From Falsirhodobacter flavus (GTDB taxonomy: Bacteria; Pseudomonadota; Alphaproteobacteria; Rhodobacterales; Rhodobacteraceae), in contig JARWBI010000001.1 of NCBI GenBank assembly GCA_029846755.1, positions 496,001-560,000 on the forward strand: a stretch of DNA of 64,000 nucleotides, given 5' to 3'. The notes beneath the pieces are model-generated. The model saw only the letters and a program-made list of their open reading frames with translations. It ran no database searches and was not told the origin of the DNA. Below are positions 10,608 to 20,583 of this stretch, piece after piece. The translations under genes and the position numbers were made by a program. Position 1 is the stretch's first letter. Every line of letters begins with the position of its first letter.

Positions 10608-11026
10608 AGGATGCCTTCGCCCCACGCCGCATCGGGCAGGCTATCGGGCTTGAAGCGCAGCGTTTCCATCTGCGACCGGGTGAACCAATGGCGCTGCGTG
10701 ACGACGCCTTCGGGGTCGCGCCACGTTTCGGACAACTCTCCCGACCGGACGGTGCAGCGGAAATAGATGTCGACCTGATGAAAGCCGACATCCGGGTCGT
10801 GGAATTCGTTGACCAGCGCCGGCTCGCCCACCGCAATCACGAGGCCGGTTTCCTCATGCACCTCGCGGATCAGGTTGTCGGGCAGCGAGGTGTTGGCGTG
10901 AACGCCGCCCCCCGGCGCGCACCACAGGTCCGACTGTCCTTCGGGCCAGGCGTTGACCAGAAGCAGCCGCCGATCCGCATCGAGGATCAGCGCACGGACG
11001 GCAAGGCGGGCGGGGCGCGGTTTCAT
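10577..11026 (-). CDS. Nudix hydrolase
   Basis: A 149-residue single Nudix domain. The Nudix box reads GGVHANTSLPDNLIREVHEE then TGL near residues 40-63. The REVHEETGL half that binds the metal is intact, but the first conserved Glu (the E in Gx5E) is replaced by Thr. The substrate is probably a nucleoside diphosphate derivative; the sequence does not say which. It is convergent with the membrane-protein gene, and no cognate partner gene is visible. Confidence 0.88.
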   Translation of the reverse strand: MKPRPARLAVRALILDADRRLLLVNAWPEGQSDLWCAPGGGVHANTSLPDNLIREVHEETGLVIAVGEPALVNEFHDPDVGFHQVDIYFRCTVRSGELSETWRDPEGVVTQRHWFTRSQMETLRFKPDSLPDAAWGEGILYDPLEPILR

Positions 11027-11065
11027 GCCCCGCAGGGTGCGCGGGGATGCGGGCCGTGTCCAGCC

Positions 11066-11305
11066 TTACTTCTGTTCCAGCGCGTCGAGGCGGGCCTTTA
11101 GAACCTCGTTCTCCTCGCGCGCCTTCAGGGCCATGGCGCGGACGGCCTCGAACTCCTCGCGCGTGACGAAATCGCGGTCGGCCAGCCAGCGGTCGATCAT
11201 GCCGCGAAAGGCGGTCTCGGCCTCGGTCCGGGCACCTTGGGCCACGCCCATCGCGTTGGTCATCAGCTGCGACATGTCGTCGAGGAACTTGTTGCGACCC
11301 TGCAT
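11066..11305 (-). CDS. ubiK: UbiK-type accessory factor (BMFP domain)
   Basis: A 79-residue, highly charged protein that fits the BMFP/YqiC family: MQGRNKFLDDMSQLM at the N-terminus, RDFVTREEFEAVRAM in the middle and a C-terminal coiled coil (about residues 48-78, ending LDALEQK). In enterobacteria UbiK helps the ubiquinone hydroxylase complex and is membrane-associated and trimeric. AAGGAG precedes the ATG. It is divergent from lgt across 99 bases. Confidence 0.85.
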   Translation of the reverse strand: MQGRNKFLDDMSQLMTNAMGVAQGARTEAETAFRGMIDRWLADRDFVTREEFEAVRAMALKAREENEVLKARLDALEQK

Positions 11306-11404
11306 GGCATCTCCTTTGGCGGCTGGCCCCTATATGGCCGCCGGGGGCAAGGTTGACAAGTGCGCGGCGGGGGCGGAAAACCCGGTCGCAGCCAAGGAGC
11401 GGTC

Positions 11405-12283
11405 ATGAGCTACATCCCCTTTCCCGACATTTCGCCCGACATCTTTTCGGTCGATGTGTTCGGCTTCACGCTGGCGCTGCGCTGGTATGCGCTGGCCTAT
11501 ATCGCGGGGCTGCTGATCGGCTGGCAGATCGTGCTGCGGCTGATCCGGCGCACCGCGCTCTGGCCGCAAGGCATTGCCCCGATGAGCGCCGAACAGGTCG
11601 AACGGCTGCTGACATGGGTGATCCTTGGCGTTGTTATCGGCGGGCGGCTCGGCTTCGTGCTGTTCTATCAGCCTGCCTATTTCGCGGCCAATCCGGGGCA
11701 GATCCTTCAGGTCTGGACCGGGGGCATGTCGTTCCACGGCGGTTTCATCGGCACGCTGGTGGCGGCATGGATCTTCTGCGCGCGCGAGGGGATCGTGAAA
11801 CTGTCGGCGGCGGATCTGTTGGCGGCGGCGACCCCTCCGGGGCTGCTGCTGGGGCGGATGGCCAACTTCATCAACGCCGAACTGTGGGGCCGCCCGACCG
11901 ATGTGCCATGGGGCGTCGCCTTTCCGGGCGAGGCGGCGCAGTCCTGCGCGATGGCGGTGGGCGAGGTCTGCGCGCGCCATCCCTCGCAGCTGTATGAGGG
12001 GCTGCTGGAAGGGCTGTTGCTGGGTATCCTGATCTTCGTGCTGATCCGGCGCGGCTGGCTTGGGCGGCCCGGTGCCATCGCGGGCGTGTTCTTTGCCGGC
12101 TATGGCGCGGCGCGGTTCTTCGTCGAATTCTTCCGCCAGCCGGATCACCAGTTCGTCTCGCCCGGCAATCCGCTTGGGCTGGCATGGCATGTCGGCGGAT
12201 GGGGGCTGACGCAGGGGCAGGCGCTGTCGCTGCCGATGATCGCGGTGGGGCTGTGGTTCGTCGTGCGGGCGCGGCGGGCGTGA
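11405..12283 (+). CDS. lgt: Prolipoprotein diacylglyceryl transferase
   Basis: Transfers diacylglycerol from phosphatidylglycerol to the lipobox Cys of prolipoproteins in the inner membrane. The 292 residues contain several membrane helices and the Lgt signature around [12 protein letters not shown] and MSFHGGFIG. The motif [14 protein letters not shown] near 155 and HPSQLYEG near 195 match catalytic/substrate regions. The ATG at 11405 follows AAGGAG at 7 bases; the earlier open frame is not family-like. The stop overlaps the GTG start of the next gene (GTGA). Confidence 0.97.
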   Translation: MSYIPFPDISPDIFSVDVFGFTLALRWYALAYIAGLLIGWQIVLRLIRRTALWPQGIAPMSAEQVERLLTWVILGVVIGGRLGFVLFYQPAYFAANPGQILQVWTGGMSFHGGFIGTLVAAWIFCAREGIVKLSAADLLAAATPPGLLLGRMANFINAELWGRPTDVPWGVAFPGEAAQSCAMAVGEVCARHPSQLYEGLLEGLLLGILIFVLIRRGWLGRPGAIAGVFFAGYGAARFFVEFFRQPDHQFVSPGNPLGLAWHVGGWGLTQGQALSLPMIAVGLWFVVRARRA

Positions 12284-13308
12284 CGCCGCTGGGCGATCTG
12301 CTGGCGCGGCGCATCGCGCAGACAGGGCCGATGACGGTTGCCGACTTCATGGGCGAATGCCTGCTGCATCCCGAACACGGCTATTATTCCACGCGCGAGC
12401 CTTTCGGCGCGGCGGGCGATTTCACCACCGCGCCTGAAATCAGCCAGATGTTTGGGGAACTCTTGGGCCTGTCCCTGGCCCAGCACTGGCTGGAGACGGG
12501 CGGGCGGTTCACGCTGGCCGAACTTGGGCCGGGGCGGGGGACGCTGATGGCCGATGTCCTGCGCGCGACGCGGGGCGTGCCGGGATTCCACGCGGCGGCG
12601 GATGTCGTGCTGGTCGAGGCGAGTGCGCGGCTGGCAGCGGTGCAGCGCGCGGTGGTTCCAGTGGCGCGGCATGTAGACGCGGTGCAGGGCCTGCCGGACG
12701 GGCCGCTTTACCTGATCGCCAACGAATTTTTTGACGCGCTGCCGATCCGCCAGTTTGTCCGCGACCCGGCGGGCTGGCGCGAGCGGATGGTGGGGCCGGG
12801 GCTGGCCTTCGGCCTGTCCGCGCCGATGCAGCTTGCGGCGCTGGAGCATCGGCTGGCAGATACGCGGCCCGGCGACGTGGTGGAAATTTGCCCGATGGCG
12901 GGCGGGGTCATGGCCGAGATCGCCCGCCGCGTCTCGCATGGGGGCGCCGCGATCATCGTCGATTACGGAGGCTGGCACAGTCTTGGCGACACGCTTCAGG
13001 CGATGCGGCATCACGCCTTCATGGACCCGCTGTCCGAGCCGGGGCTGGCCGACCTGACCGCCCATGTCGATTTCGAGGCGCTTGCCGCCTATGCCCCGCG
13101 CCATGCGTTCACCACGCAGGGCGCGCTTCTGACGCGGCTTGGCATCGGCGCAAGGGCTGAAAGGCTGGCAAGGGGGTTGACGGGGGCCGCTCTTGAAAGC
13201 CACCTTGCGGCCTATCGGCGCCTGACAGATGCAGACCAGATGGGAACGCTGTTCAAGGCGCTGGCCGTGACTGGGCCCAACGCCAATTTGCCGCCGGGAT
13301 TCGCATGA
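12280..13308 (+). CDS. MidA/NDUFAF7-like SAM-dependent methyltransferase
   Basis: About 342 residues starting at GTG 12280, which overlaps the lgt stop by 4 bases. The family start ([18 protein letters not shown]), the HPEHGYYS motif, [15 protein letters not shown] near residue 55 and [14 protein letters not shown] (SAM-binding) near 90 identify the MidA/NDUFAF7 group. Human NDUFAF7 methylates an arginine of complex I subunit NDUFS2; the bacterial target is likely similar but unproven. It is coupled to pgeF downstream through ATGA. Confidence 0.9.
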   Translation: MTPLGDLLARRIAQTGPMTVADFMGECLLHPEHGYYSTREPFGAAGDFTTAPEISQMFGELLGLSLAQHWLETGGRFTLAELGPGRGTLMADVLRATRGVPGFHAAADVVLVEASARLAAVQRAVVPVARHVDAVQGLPDGPLYLIANEFFDALPIRQFVRDPAGWRERMVGPGLAFGLSAPMQLAALEHRLADTRPGDVVEICPMAGGVMAEIARRVSHGGAAIIVDYGGWHSLGDTLQAMRHHAFMDPLSEPGLADLTAHVDFEALAAYAPRHAFTTQGALLTRLGIGARAERLARGLTGAALESHLAAYRRLTDADQMGTLFKALAVTGPNANLPPGFA

Positions 13309-14034
13309 CGCTGGAAATCATCACCTCGCCCCTTCTGCGCCCGGTGCGGCATGGATTCTTCACCCGCAAGGGGGGCGCCTCCTCGGGGATATTCCATGGA
13401 CTGAACTGCGGCCCCGGCAGCAGCGATCAGGCCGAGGTGGTCGCCATCAACCTTGGCCGCGTGGCCGAGGCGATGGGGGTGGACGGCCTTGCAACGCTGA
13501 ACCAGGTGCATTCGCCGGATGTGGTGGTGCTGGATTCGGTGCCGACGGAACGCCCGCGCGCCGATGCGATGGTGACGAAGGTGCCGGGCGTCGGGCTGGG
13601 CATCCTCACCGCCGATTGCCAGCCCGTGCTGCTGGCCGATCCCGAGGCGGGCGTGATCGGCGCCGCCCATGCGGGCTGGAAGGGCGCGATCGGCGGCGTG
13701 CTGGAAGCGACAGTGGAGGCGATGCGGGGCCTCGGTGCCACAAACATCCGCGCGGTGATCGGACCCACCATCAGCCAGCGCGCCTATGAAGTCGGCCCCG
13801 AAATGCTGGATGCGTTCATGGCCGAAGACCCGGACTATTCGCGGTTCTTTGCGCAGGGGCAGGGCGACCGGCTGATGTTCGATCTGCCGTCCTTTGGCCT
13901 GTCGCGACTGCGCGCCGCGGGGGCGGAGGCGGAGTGGACCGGCCATTGCACCTATTCCGACCCCGAACGCTTCTTTTCCTATCGCCGCACAACCCATGCC
14001 GCCGAGGCGGATTACGGCCGCCTGATCTCGGTCA

Positions 14035-14045
<11 letters not shown>
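13305..14045 (+). CDS. pgeF: Peptidoglycan editing factor PgeF (YfiH/laccase-domain family)
   Basis: A 246-residue protein of the Cu-oxidase_4/YfiH fold: VRHGFFTRKGG at the start, LNQVHSPDV near residue 65, ADAMVT and LTADCQPVLL near 100-108, and GAAHAGWKGA near 123, which supply the His/Cys metal site. In E. coli PgeF (YfiH) prevents misincorporation of serine in the stem peptide. ATGA overlap with the methyltransferase gene makes lgt, methyltransferase and pgeF one coupled unit. The 3' end overlaps the convergent Lrp gene by 11 bp. Confidence 0.92.
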
Positions 14046-15601
<1,556 letters not shown>

Positions 15602-15608
15602 GCGGATC

Positions 15609-15628
15609 GCGCGCCCCGAGGGGCGCGC
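15609..15628 (+). terminator. Terminator between convergent trxB and the DUF1150 gene
   Basis: GCGCGCCCC and GGGCGCGC pair around a GAG loop directly after the trxB stop, followed by CTTTC. The DUF1150 gene ends 4 bases to the right on the other strand, so the stem probably serves both transcripts. Confidence 0.75.
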
Positions 15629-15631
15629 CTT

Positions 15632-15850
15632 TCAGTGCACGTTCACCGGCGCAAGGTCGTTCTGAAGCGCCAGCGCGAAGGCCATGCTGCGTTCCTTGAC
15701 GATCGCAAGCTGTTCGCCGTCCGCGCGGTGAAGAGCGTAGAGCGTTTCCAGCCCCTCGGCCTGTTCCTGCACTTCCTCGGGCAGGTCGGCAACCGCGACG
15801 GCGCGGATATAGACCAGCTTGTCGGCGGGTTGGTCATGGGTGATCTGCAT
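15632..15850 (-). CDS. DUF1150 family protein
   Basis: A 72-residue acidic protein with the DUF1150 pattern: YIRAVAVADLPEE near residue 14, then LYALHRADGEQLAIV and a C-terminal ALALQNDLAPVNVH. The family is alphaproteobacterial and usually sits behind a small heat-shock gene, as here: hsp20 starts the pair and ends 11 bases upstream. Function is unknown; I infer a stress-related role from the neighbour only. Confidence 0.88.
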   Translation of the reverse strand: MQITHDQPADKLVYIRAVAVADLPEEVQEQAEGLETLYALHRADGEQLAIVKERSMAFALALQNDLAPVNVH

Positions 15851-15861
15851 GATGCTCTCCT

Positions 15862-16278
15862 TTACTGGCGCGTGGTGCGGATCGGGATGGTCTGCACGAT
15901 GGCGTCCGGCACGCTGCGGCGCAGGTCGATGTGCAAAAGCCCGTGTTCCAGTTCGGCCCCGGCGACTTCGACCCCCTCGGCCAGCACGAAGCTGCGTTGG
16001 AAAGCCCGTCCGGCGATGCCGCGATGCAGGAACACCCGTGCCTCGGTCTCGTCCGCCTGCCTGCCGCGGATCACCAGCTGTCGATCCTCGACCGTTATGG
16101 CCAGATCCTCGTCGCGGAAGCCCGCGACAGCCAGCGTGATGCGATAGACGTTCTCGGCCACCGCCTCGATGTTGAAGGGAGGATACCCTTCGGAGGATTT
16201 TGCGGTCCGTTCGACCAGCCGTTCAAGCTGCTCGAAGCCAAGAAGGTGGGGATGCGCCCCGAAGCTCAGTTTCGTCAT
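15862..16278 (-). CDS. Small heat-shock protein, Hsp20 (IbpA-type)
   Basis: A 138-residue ATP-independent holdase. The N-terminus MTKLSFGAHPHLLGFEQLE matches IbpA-type proteins, the alpha-crystallin domain spans about residues 35-125 with PPFNIEAVAENVYRITLAVAGF and AFQRSFVLAEGVEV, and the short tail includes IPI. I use the ATG at 16278, not the one at 16305, because the shorter N-terminus aligns with the family. It forms a unit with DUF1150. No ROSE-like element could be confirmed by eye. Confidence 0.93.
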   Translation of the reverse strand: MTKLSFGAHPHLLGFEQLERLVERTAKSSEGYPPFNIEAVAENVYRITLAVAGFRDEDLAITVEDRQLVIRGRQADETEARVFLHRGIAGRAFQRSFVLAEGVEVAGAELEHGLLHIDLRRSVPDAIVQTIPIRTTRQ

Positions 16279-16447
16279 TCCGCTTGCCCTTGCGTGAAGC
16301 GACAAATCGCGCAGGCCCCGGTGATCGGGCGCCCTTCGTCGAATATGGTGCGCGGGCTAGCCCTACGCAAGGCTTGCGGAATTTCTGTGCGTTGCGGTGC
16401 GGGATCGGATATGGTGGGAAACAGCCAGCCCTTGAATCGTGCCAGAG

Positions 16448-16663
16448 ATGAACGCCCCTTCCGAACTGAACCCCGAAGACATGCTGCGGATAAGGGTCGA
16501 GGTGCTGCGCCGCGAACACCGCGATCTGGACGATGCGATCAGCGCGCTGGAAGGGTCCACCGCCGATCCGCTGACCCTGCGCCGGCTGAAGAAGCAGAAA
16601 CTGGCGCTGAAGGACCGGATCGTCGCGATCGAGGATCAGCTTATCCCCGACATCATCGCCTGA
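16448..16663 (+). CDS. YdcH/DUF465 family protein
   Basis: A 71-residue, charged, mostly helical protein: LRREHRDLDDAISALE near residue 23 and LRRLKKQKLALKDRI near 46 are typical of the DUF465 (YdcH/SlyX-like) coiled-coil family. Its function is not known. An in-frame GTG at 16439 is an alternative start; neither codon has a convincing ribosome-binding site. It precedes purE on the same strand with a 58-base gap. Confidence 0.8.
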   Translation: MNAPSELNPEDMLRIRVEVLRREHRDLDDAISALEGSTADPLTLRRLKKQKLALKDRIVAIEDQLIPDIIA

Positions 16664-16721
16664 CCTTGCCCCCGCGCCGCGCGCCGCTATGATGCGGCGC
16701 TTCCAGCCAAGGAGGCCATAA

Positions 16722-17204
16722 ATGAGCGTGGATGTCGGGATCATCATGGGAAGCCAGTCCGACTGGCCGACGATGCGGGAAGCCGCGACGATCCTTGATG
16801 AGCTTGGCATTTCGTGGGAGGCGAAGATCGTATCCGCCCACCGCACGCCGGACCGGCTCTGGACCTATGGCAAGGAAGCGGCGGGGCGGGTGAAGGTCAT
16901 CATAGCTGGCGCGGGCGGGGCGGCGCATCTGCCGGGGATGATGGCGTCCAAGACCCGCGTTCCGGTGATCGGCGTTCCGGTCCAGACCAAGGCGCTTTCG
17001 GGCGTGGACAGCCTTTATTCCATCGTGCAGATGCCCAAGGGCTTTCCCGTGGCGACCATGGCCATCGGGGCTGCGGGGGCGGCGAATGCGGGCCTGATGG
17101 CGGCAGGAATGCTGGCGATTTCCGACGCCGCGCTGGGCGAACGTCTGGATGCATGGCGCGAGGCGCTGTCGGCCTCGATCCCGGAGGAGCCGCAGGATGA
17201 CTGA
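16722..17204 (+). CDS. purE: N5-carboxyaminoimidazole ribonucleotide mutase
   Basis: Converts N5-CAIR to CAIR in purine synthesis. The 160 residues carry [13 protein letters not shown] at residues 6-18, the SAHRTPDR loop near 38-45 with the active-site His, and [11 protein letters not shown] near 63. AAGGAG precedes the ATG. The last 8 bases overlap purK, so the two are translationally coupled. The pairing with PurK indicates the class I (N5-CAIR) enzyme. Confidence 0.97.
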   Translation: MSVDVGIIMGSQSDWPTMREAATILDELGISWEAKIVSAHRTPDRLWTYGKEAAGRVKVIIAGAGGAAHLPGMMASKTRVPVIGVPVQTKALSGVDSLYSIVQMPKGFPVATMAIGAAGAANAGLMAAGMLAISDAALGERLDAWREALSASIPEEPQDD

Positions 17205-18249
17205 AGTGATCGGTATCCTTGGCGGCGGCCAGCTTGGGCGGATGCTGTCGGTGGCGGCCAGCCGTCTGGGGTTCCGCACGCATGTGTATGAGCCTGCCGC
17301 GAACCCTCCGGCGGCCGATGTGGCCCATGCGCTGACGACCGCACCTTACGAGGATGAGGCGGCGCTGCGGGCCTTTGCGGCTTCGGTCGATGTCATCACC
17401 TATGAGTTCGAGAATGTCCCGACCTCGGCGCTGGATCTGCTAGAATCGTTGAAGCCGATCCGCCCGAACCGCAAGGCGCTCGCGACCTCGCAGGACCGGG
17501 TTGCCGAAAAGGAGTTTCTGACCGGGCTGGGCCTGTCGGTCGCGCCCTGGCATCCGGTCGGATCGGCCGAGGATATGGCGGCGGCGGTCAAGGCCGTCGG
17601 CGCGCGATCGATCCTGAAGACCGCGCGGTTCGGCTATGACGGCAAGGGGCAGGCGCGGCTGCGGATTGCCGAAGATGCAGGCCCGGCTTGGGAAGCGATG
17701 AAGGGGGCGCCTTCGGTTCTGGAGGGGTTCGTAGACTTCACGCACGAGGTGTCTGTGATCGCGGCGCGGGGGCTGGACGGGTCGGTCGCGGCCTATGATC
17801 CGGGCGAGAACGTTCACAAGGACGGCATTCTCGCGACCACGACCGTTCCGGCGCGGTTGACGGCGGGCCAGCGTTCGGACGCGGTGCTGATTGCGGCGCG
17901 CATCCTGAACGCGCTGGATTATGTCGGCGTGATGGGGGTGGAGCTGTTTGTCACCACGCGCGGGCTGCTGGTGAACGAGATTGCGCCGCGGGTGCATAAC
18001 TCGGGTCACTGGACGCAGAACGGCTGCGCGGTGGATCAGTTCGAGCAGCATATCCGCGCCGTGGTCGGCTGGCCGCTTGGGGACGGCTCGCGCCATTCGG
18101 ACGTGGTGATGGAGAACCTGATCGGTGACGACATGCTGCGCGTGCCGGAGATCGCGCGCGAGAAGAACGCGGCGCTGCATCTTTACGGCAAGGCCGAGGC
18201 GCGTCCGGGGCGCAAGATGGGCCATGTGAACCGGGTGGCGGTCCGCTGA
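17197..18249 (+). CDS. purK: N5-carboxyaminoimidazole ribonucleotide synthase
   Basis: An ATP-grasp enzyme that carboxylates AIR with bicarbonate to N5-CAIR. The 350 residues start [14 protein letters not shown], with the ATP-grasp motifs RFGYDGKGQ near residue 145, [13 protein letters not shown] near 178 and [14 protein letters not shown] near 260. GGAGGAG precedes the ATG at 17197, which lies inside the end of purE. Standard length; no later purine gene follows (purC is at 50-51 kb). Confidence 0.97.
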   Translation: MTEVIGILGGGQLGRMLSVAASRLGFRTHVYEPAANPPAADVAHALTTAPYEDEAALRAFAASVDVITYEFENVPTSALDLLESLKPIRPNRKALATSQDRVAEKEFLTGLGLSVAPWHPVGSAEDMAAAVKAVGARSILKTARFGYDGKGQARLRIAEDAGPAWEAMKGAPSVLEGFVDFTHEVSVIAARGLDGSVAAYDPGENVHKDGILATTTVPARLTAGQRSDAVLIAARILNALDYVGVMGVELFVTTRGLLVNEIAPRVHNSGHWTQNGCAVDQFEQHIRAVVGWPLGDGSRHSDVVMENLIGDDMLRVPEIAREKNAALHLYGKAEARPGRKMGHVNRVAVR

Positions 18250-18284
18250 ATGCGTGATTAGGTTCATGGGCAAAGGAGATGCCC

Positions 18285-20261
18285 ATGAACCCTGTGCTGT
18301 CCGACTGGACCTATCCCCCGTTCGATCAGATCCGCGACGAGGATTTCGCCCCCGCTTTCGACACTGCACTGGCCGAGGCGCGGGCGAACATCGCGGCGAT
18401 TGCCGAAAACCCCGACGCCCCGACATTCGAGAACACGATCGCCGCGCTGGAAGGGGCGGAGGCCGCGCTGGACCGTGTGGCTGGCATCTTCTATCCGCTG
18501 GCGGGGGCCGAAAGCACCAATGCGCGCGAGGCGCTTCAGCGCGATCTTGCGCCGAAGATGTCGGCCTTTTCATCCGAGATCATCAACAATCGTGCGCTGT
18601 TCGCGCGGATCGACGCGCTGGATGCGTCGGGGCTGACGCCGGAACAGGCGCGTATGCTGGAGCTGTATCAGCAGATGTTCGTCCGTGCGGGTGCGCGGCT
18701 GGAAGGGGTTGAGGCGGAGCGGCTGACGGCGGTGAAATCGCGGCTGGCGGTGCTGGGGACCGAGTTCGGGCAGAACCTGCTGGCCGAGGAGCGCGGCTGG
18801 TTCCGCGATTTGGCGCCCGAGGATATGGAGGGGTTGCCCGATTTCGTGGTCGATGCGGCGAAGGCGGCGTCCGAGGAACGGGGACGCGAGGGGCATGTGC
18901 TGACGCTCAACCGCTCGCTCATCGTGCCGTTCCTGCAATTCTCGCCGCGCCGGGAGTTGCGGCGGGTGGCTTACGAGGCGTGGGTGGCGCGTGGGGCGAA
19001 CGGGAACGATCACGACAACCGGGCGATCGCGGCCGAGACGCTGGCGCTGCGCGAAGAGCGGGCCAAGCTGCTCGGCTATGCCAGCTTTGCCGATTACAAG
19101 CTGGAGCCGGAGATGGCGAAGACGCCCGCCGCCGTCCGCGATCTGCTGATGCGCGTGTGGGCACCGGCGAAGGCCAAGGCCGAGGCGGATGCCGAGGTGC
19201 TGGCGCGGATGATGCACGAGGATGGCGTCAACGGCGATCCGGAGCCGTGGGACTGGCGCTATTATTCCGAGAAGCGGCGGGTGGCCGAGCATGATCTGGA
19301 TGAGGCGGCGCTGAAGCCGTATCTCTCGCTGGACCGGATGATCGAGGCGTCGTTCGATGTGGCGAACCGGCTGTTCGGGCTGGAATTCGCGCGGCTGGAC
19401 GTGCCGGTCTATCACCCCGACGTGCGGGTGTGGGAGGTGACGCGGGGCGGCAAGCATGTCGCGGTGTTCATCGGCGATTACTTTGCGCGCGGGTCCAAAC
19501 GGTCGGGGGCATGGTGCACGGCGATGCGGTCGCAGAAGGCCGGGGTCGCGCCGATCGTGATGAATGTGTGCAACTTTGCCAAGGGGACGCCAGCGCTGTT
19601 GTCCTATGACGATGCGCGGACGCTGTTCCACGAATTCGGCCATGCGCTGCATCAGATGCTGTCGAATGTGACCTATGGGTTCATCTCGGGGACGAGCGTG
19701 GCGCGGGACTTCGTAGAACTGCCGAGCCAGCTTTACGAGCATTGGCTGGAGGTGCCCGAGGTTCTGGAAAAGCACGCGCGGCATTACCGGACGGGCGAGC
19801 CGATGCCGGGCGCGATGATGGAGCGGCTGCTGGCGGCGCTAACCTACGATCAGGGGTTCTCGACGGTGGAGTTTCTGGGCTCGGCACTGGTCGATCTGGC
19901 GTTCCACGAGGGGGCGGCGCCCGCCGATCCGATGGCGAAGCAGGCGGAGGTTCTGGCGGGGCTGGGGATGCCGAAGGCGATCCGGATGCGGCACGCGACG
20001 CCGCATTTCAGCCATGTCTTCTCGGGCGACGGATATTCGTCGGGGTATTACAGCTACATGTGGTCCGAAGTGATGGACGCGGATGCGTTCGCGGCCTTCG
20101 AGGAGGCGGGGGATTATTTCGACCCCAAGACGGCGGCGAAGCTGGAGAAGCACATCCTTTCGGCGGGCGGAAGCCGGGATGCCGAGGAGTTGTATGTGGC
20201 GTTCCGTGGGCGGATGCCGGGGGTCGAGGCGCTGCTGAAGGGGAGGGGGCTGGATGCATAG
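18285..20261 (+). CDS. M3 family oligopeptidase (peptidyl-dipeptidase Dcp/OpdA type)
   Basis: A 658-residue cytosolic zinc metallopeptidase. The HEFGH zinc motif (FHEFGHALHQM) is near residue 450, and the C-terminal substrate-binding region HVFSGDGYSSGYYSYMWSEV near 580 is typical of the OpdA/Dcp branch. AAAGGAG lies 6 bases before the ATG at 18285; the ATG at 18279 overlaps the Shine-Dalgarno and is less likely. It probably degrades short peptides. Its stop overlaps the SelW-like gene by 8 bases. Confidence 0.94.
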   Translation: MNPVLSDWTYPPFDQIRDEDFAPAFDTALAEARANIAAIAENPDAPTFENTIAALEGAEAALDRVAGIFYPLAGAESTNAREALQRDLAPKMSAFSSEIINNRALFARIDALDASGLTPEQARMLELYQQMFVRAGARLEGVEAERLTAVKSRLAVLGTEFGQNLLAEERGWFRDLAPEDMEGLPDFVVDAAKAASEERGREGHVLTLNRSLIVPFLQFSPRRELRRVAYEAWVARGANGNDHDNRAIAAETLALREERAKLLGYASFADYKLEPEMAKTPAAVRDLLMRVWAPAKAKAEADAEVLARMMHEDGVNGDPEPWDWRYYSEKRRVAEHDLDEAALKPYLSLDRMIEASFDVANRLFGLEFARLDVPVYHPDVRVWEVTRGGKHVAVFIGDYFARGSKRSGAWCTAMRSQKAGVAPIVMNVCNFAKGTPALLSYDDARTLFHEFGHALHQMLSNVTYGFISGTSVARDFVELPSQLYEHWLEVPEVLEKHARHYRTGEPMPGAMMERLLAALTYDQGFSTVEFLGSALVDLAFHEGAAPADPMAKQAEVLAGLGMPKAIRMRHATPHFSHVFSGDGYSSGYYSYMWSEVMDADAFAAFEEAGDYFDPKTAAKLEKHILSAGGSRDAEELYVAFRGRMPGVEALLKGRGLDA

Positions 20262-20529
20262 GCCTGCGATTTCCTTCACCTATTGCACGCAGTGCAACTG
20301 GATGCTGCGGACGGCCTGGATGGCGCAGGAATTGCTGTCGTCCTTTGGGCAGGACATTGGATCGGTCACGCTGGTGCCGGGAACGGGCGGCATCTTCGAG
20401 GTAACGGTGGATGGCGATCTGGTCTGGGAGCGCAAGCGCGACGGCGGGTTCCCGGACAGCAAGCAGTTGAAGCAGATCGTGCGGGACCGGGCCTGGCCGG
20501 AGCGCGATCTGGGGCATGTGGACCGATAG
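20254..20529 (+). CDS. SelT/SelW/SelH family (Rdx) protein
   Basis: A 91-residue thioredoxin-like protein: FTYCTQCNWMLRTAWMAQEL has the CxxC redox motif at about residues 11-14 (Cys in place of the Sec found in some homologues). TLVPGTGGIFEV and the RKRDGGFPDSKQLKQ segment complete the family pattern. The physiological partner is unknown. The 8-bp overlap with the M3 oligopeptidase gene suggests co-expression. Confidence 0.88.
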   Translation: MHRPAISFTYCTQCNWMLRTAWMAQELLSSFGQDIGSVTLVPGTGGIFEVTVDGDLVWERKRDGGFPDSKQLKQIVRDRAWPERDLGHVDR

Positions 20530-20535
20530 CGAGGG

Positions 20536-20570
20536 GCGGGCGGCGGGGGCTTTGAGCGCCCGCCGCCCGC
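20536..20570. terminator. Strong hairpin between convergent selW-like gene and betC
   Basis: A 16-bp stem with one mismatch (GCGGGCGGCGGGGGCT against AGCGCCCGCCGCCCGC) closes on a 3-base loop. It occupies most of the 54-base gap between two convergent stop codons. No T-run is present, so it may act as a bidirectional 3'-end or processing hairpin, not a classical terminator. Confidence 0.65.
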
Positions 20571-20583
20571 GCTGCCGCGCGCC

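Noticed and set aside
15862-16278. A ROSE-type RNA thermometer before hsp20
   Set aside because: No U(U/C)GCU-like element could be found next to the ribosome-binding site by eye, so I do not claim one.
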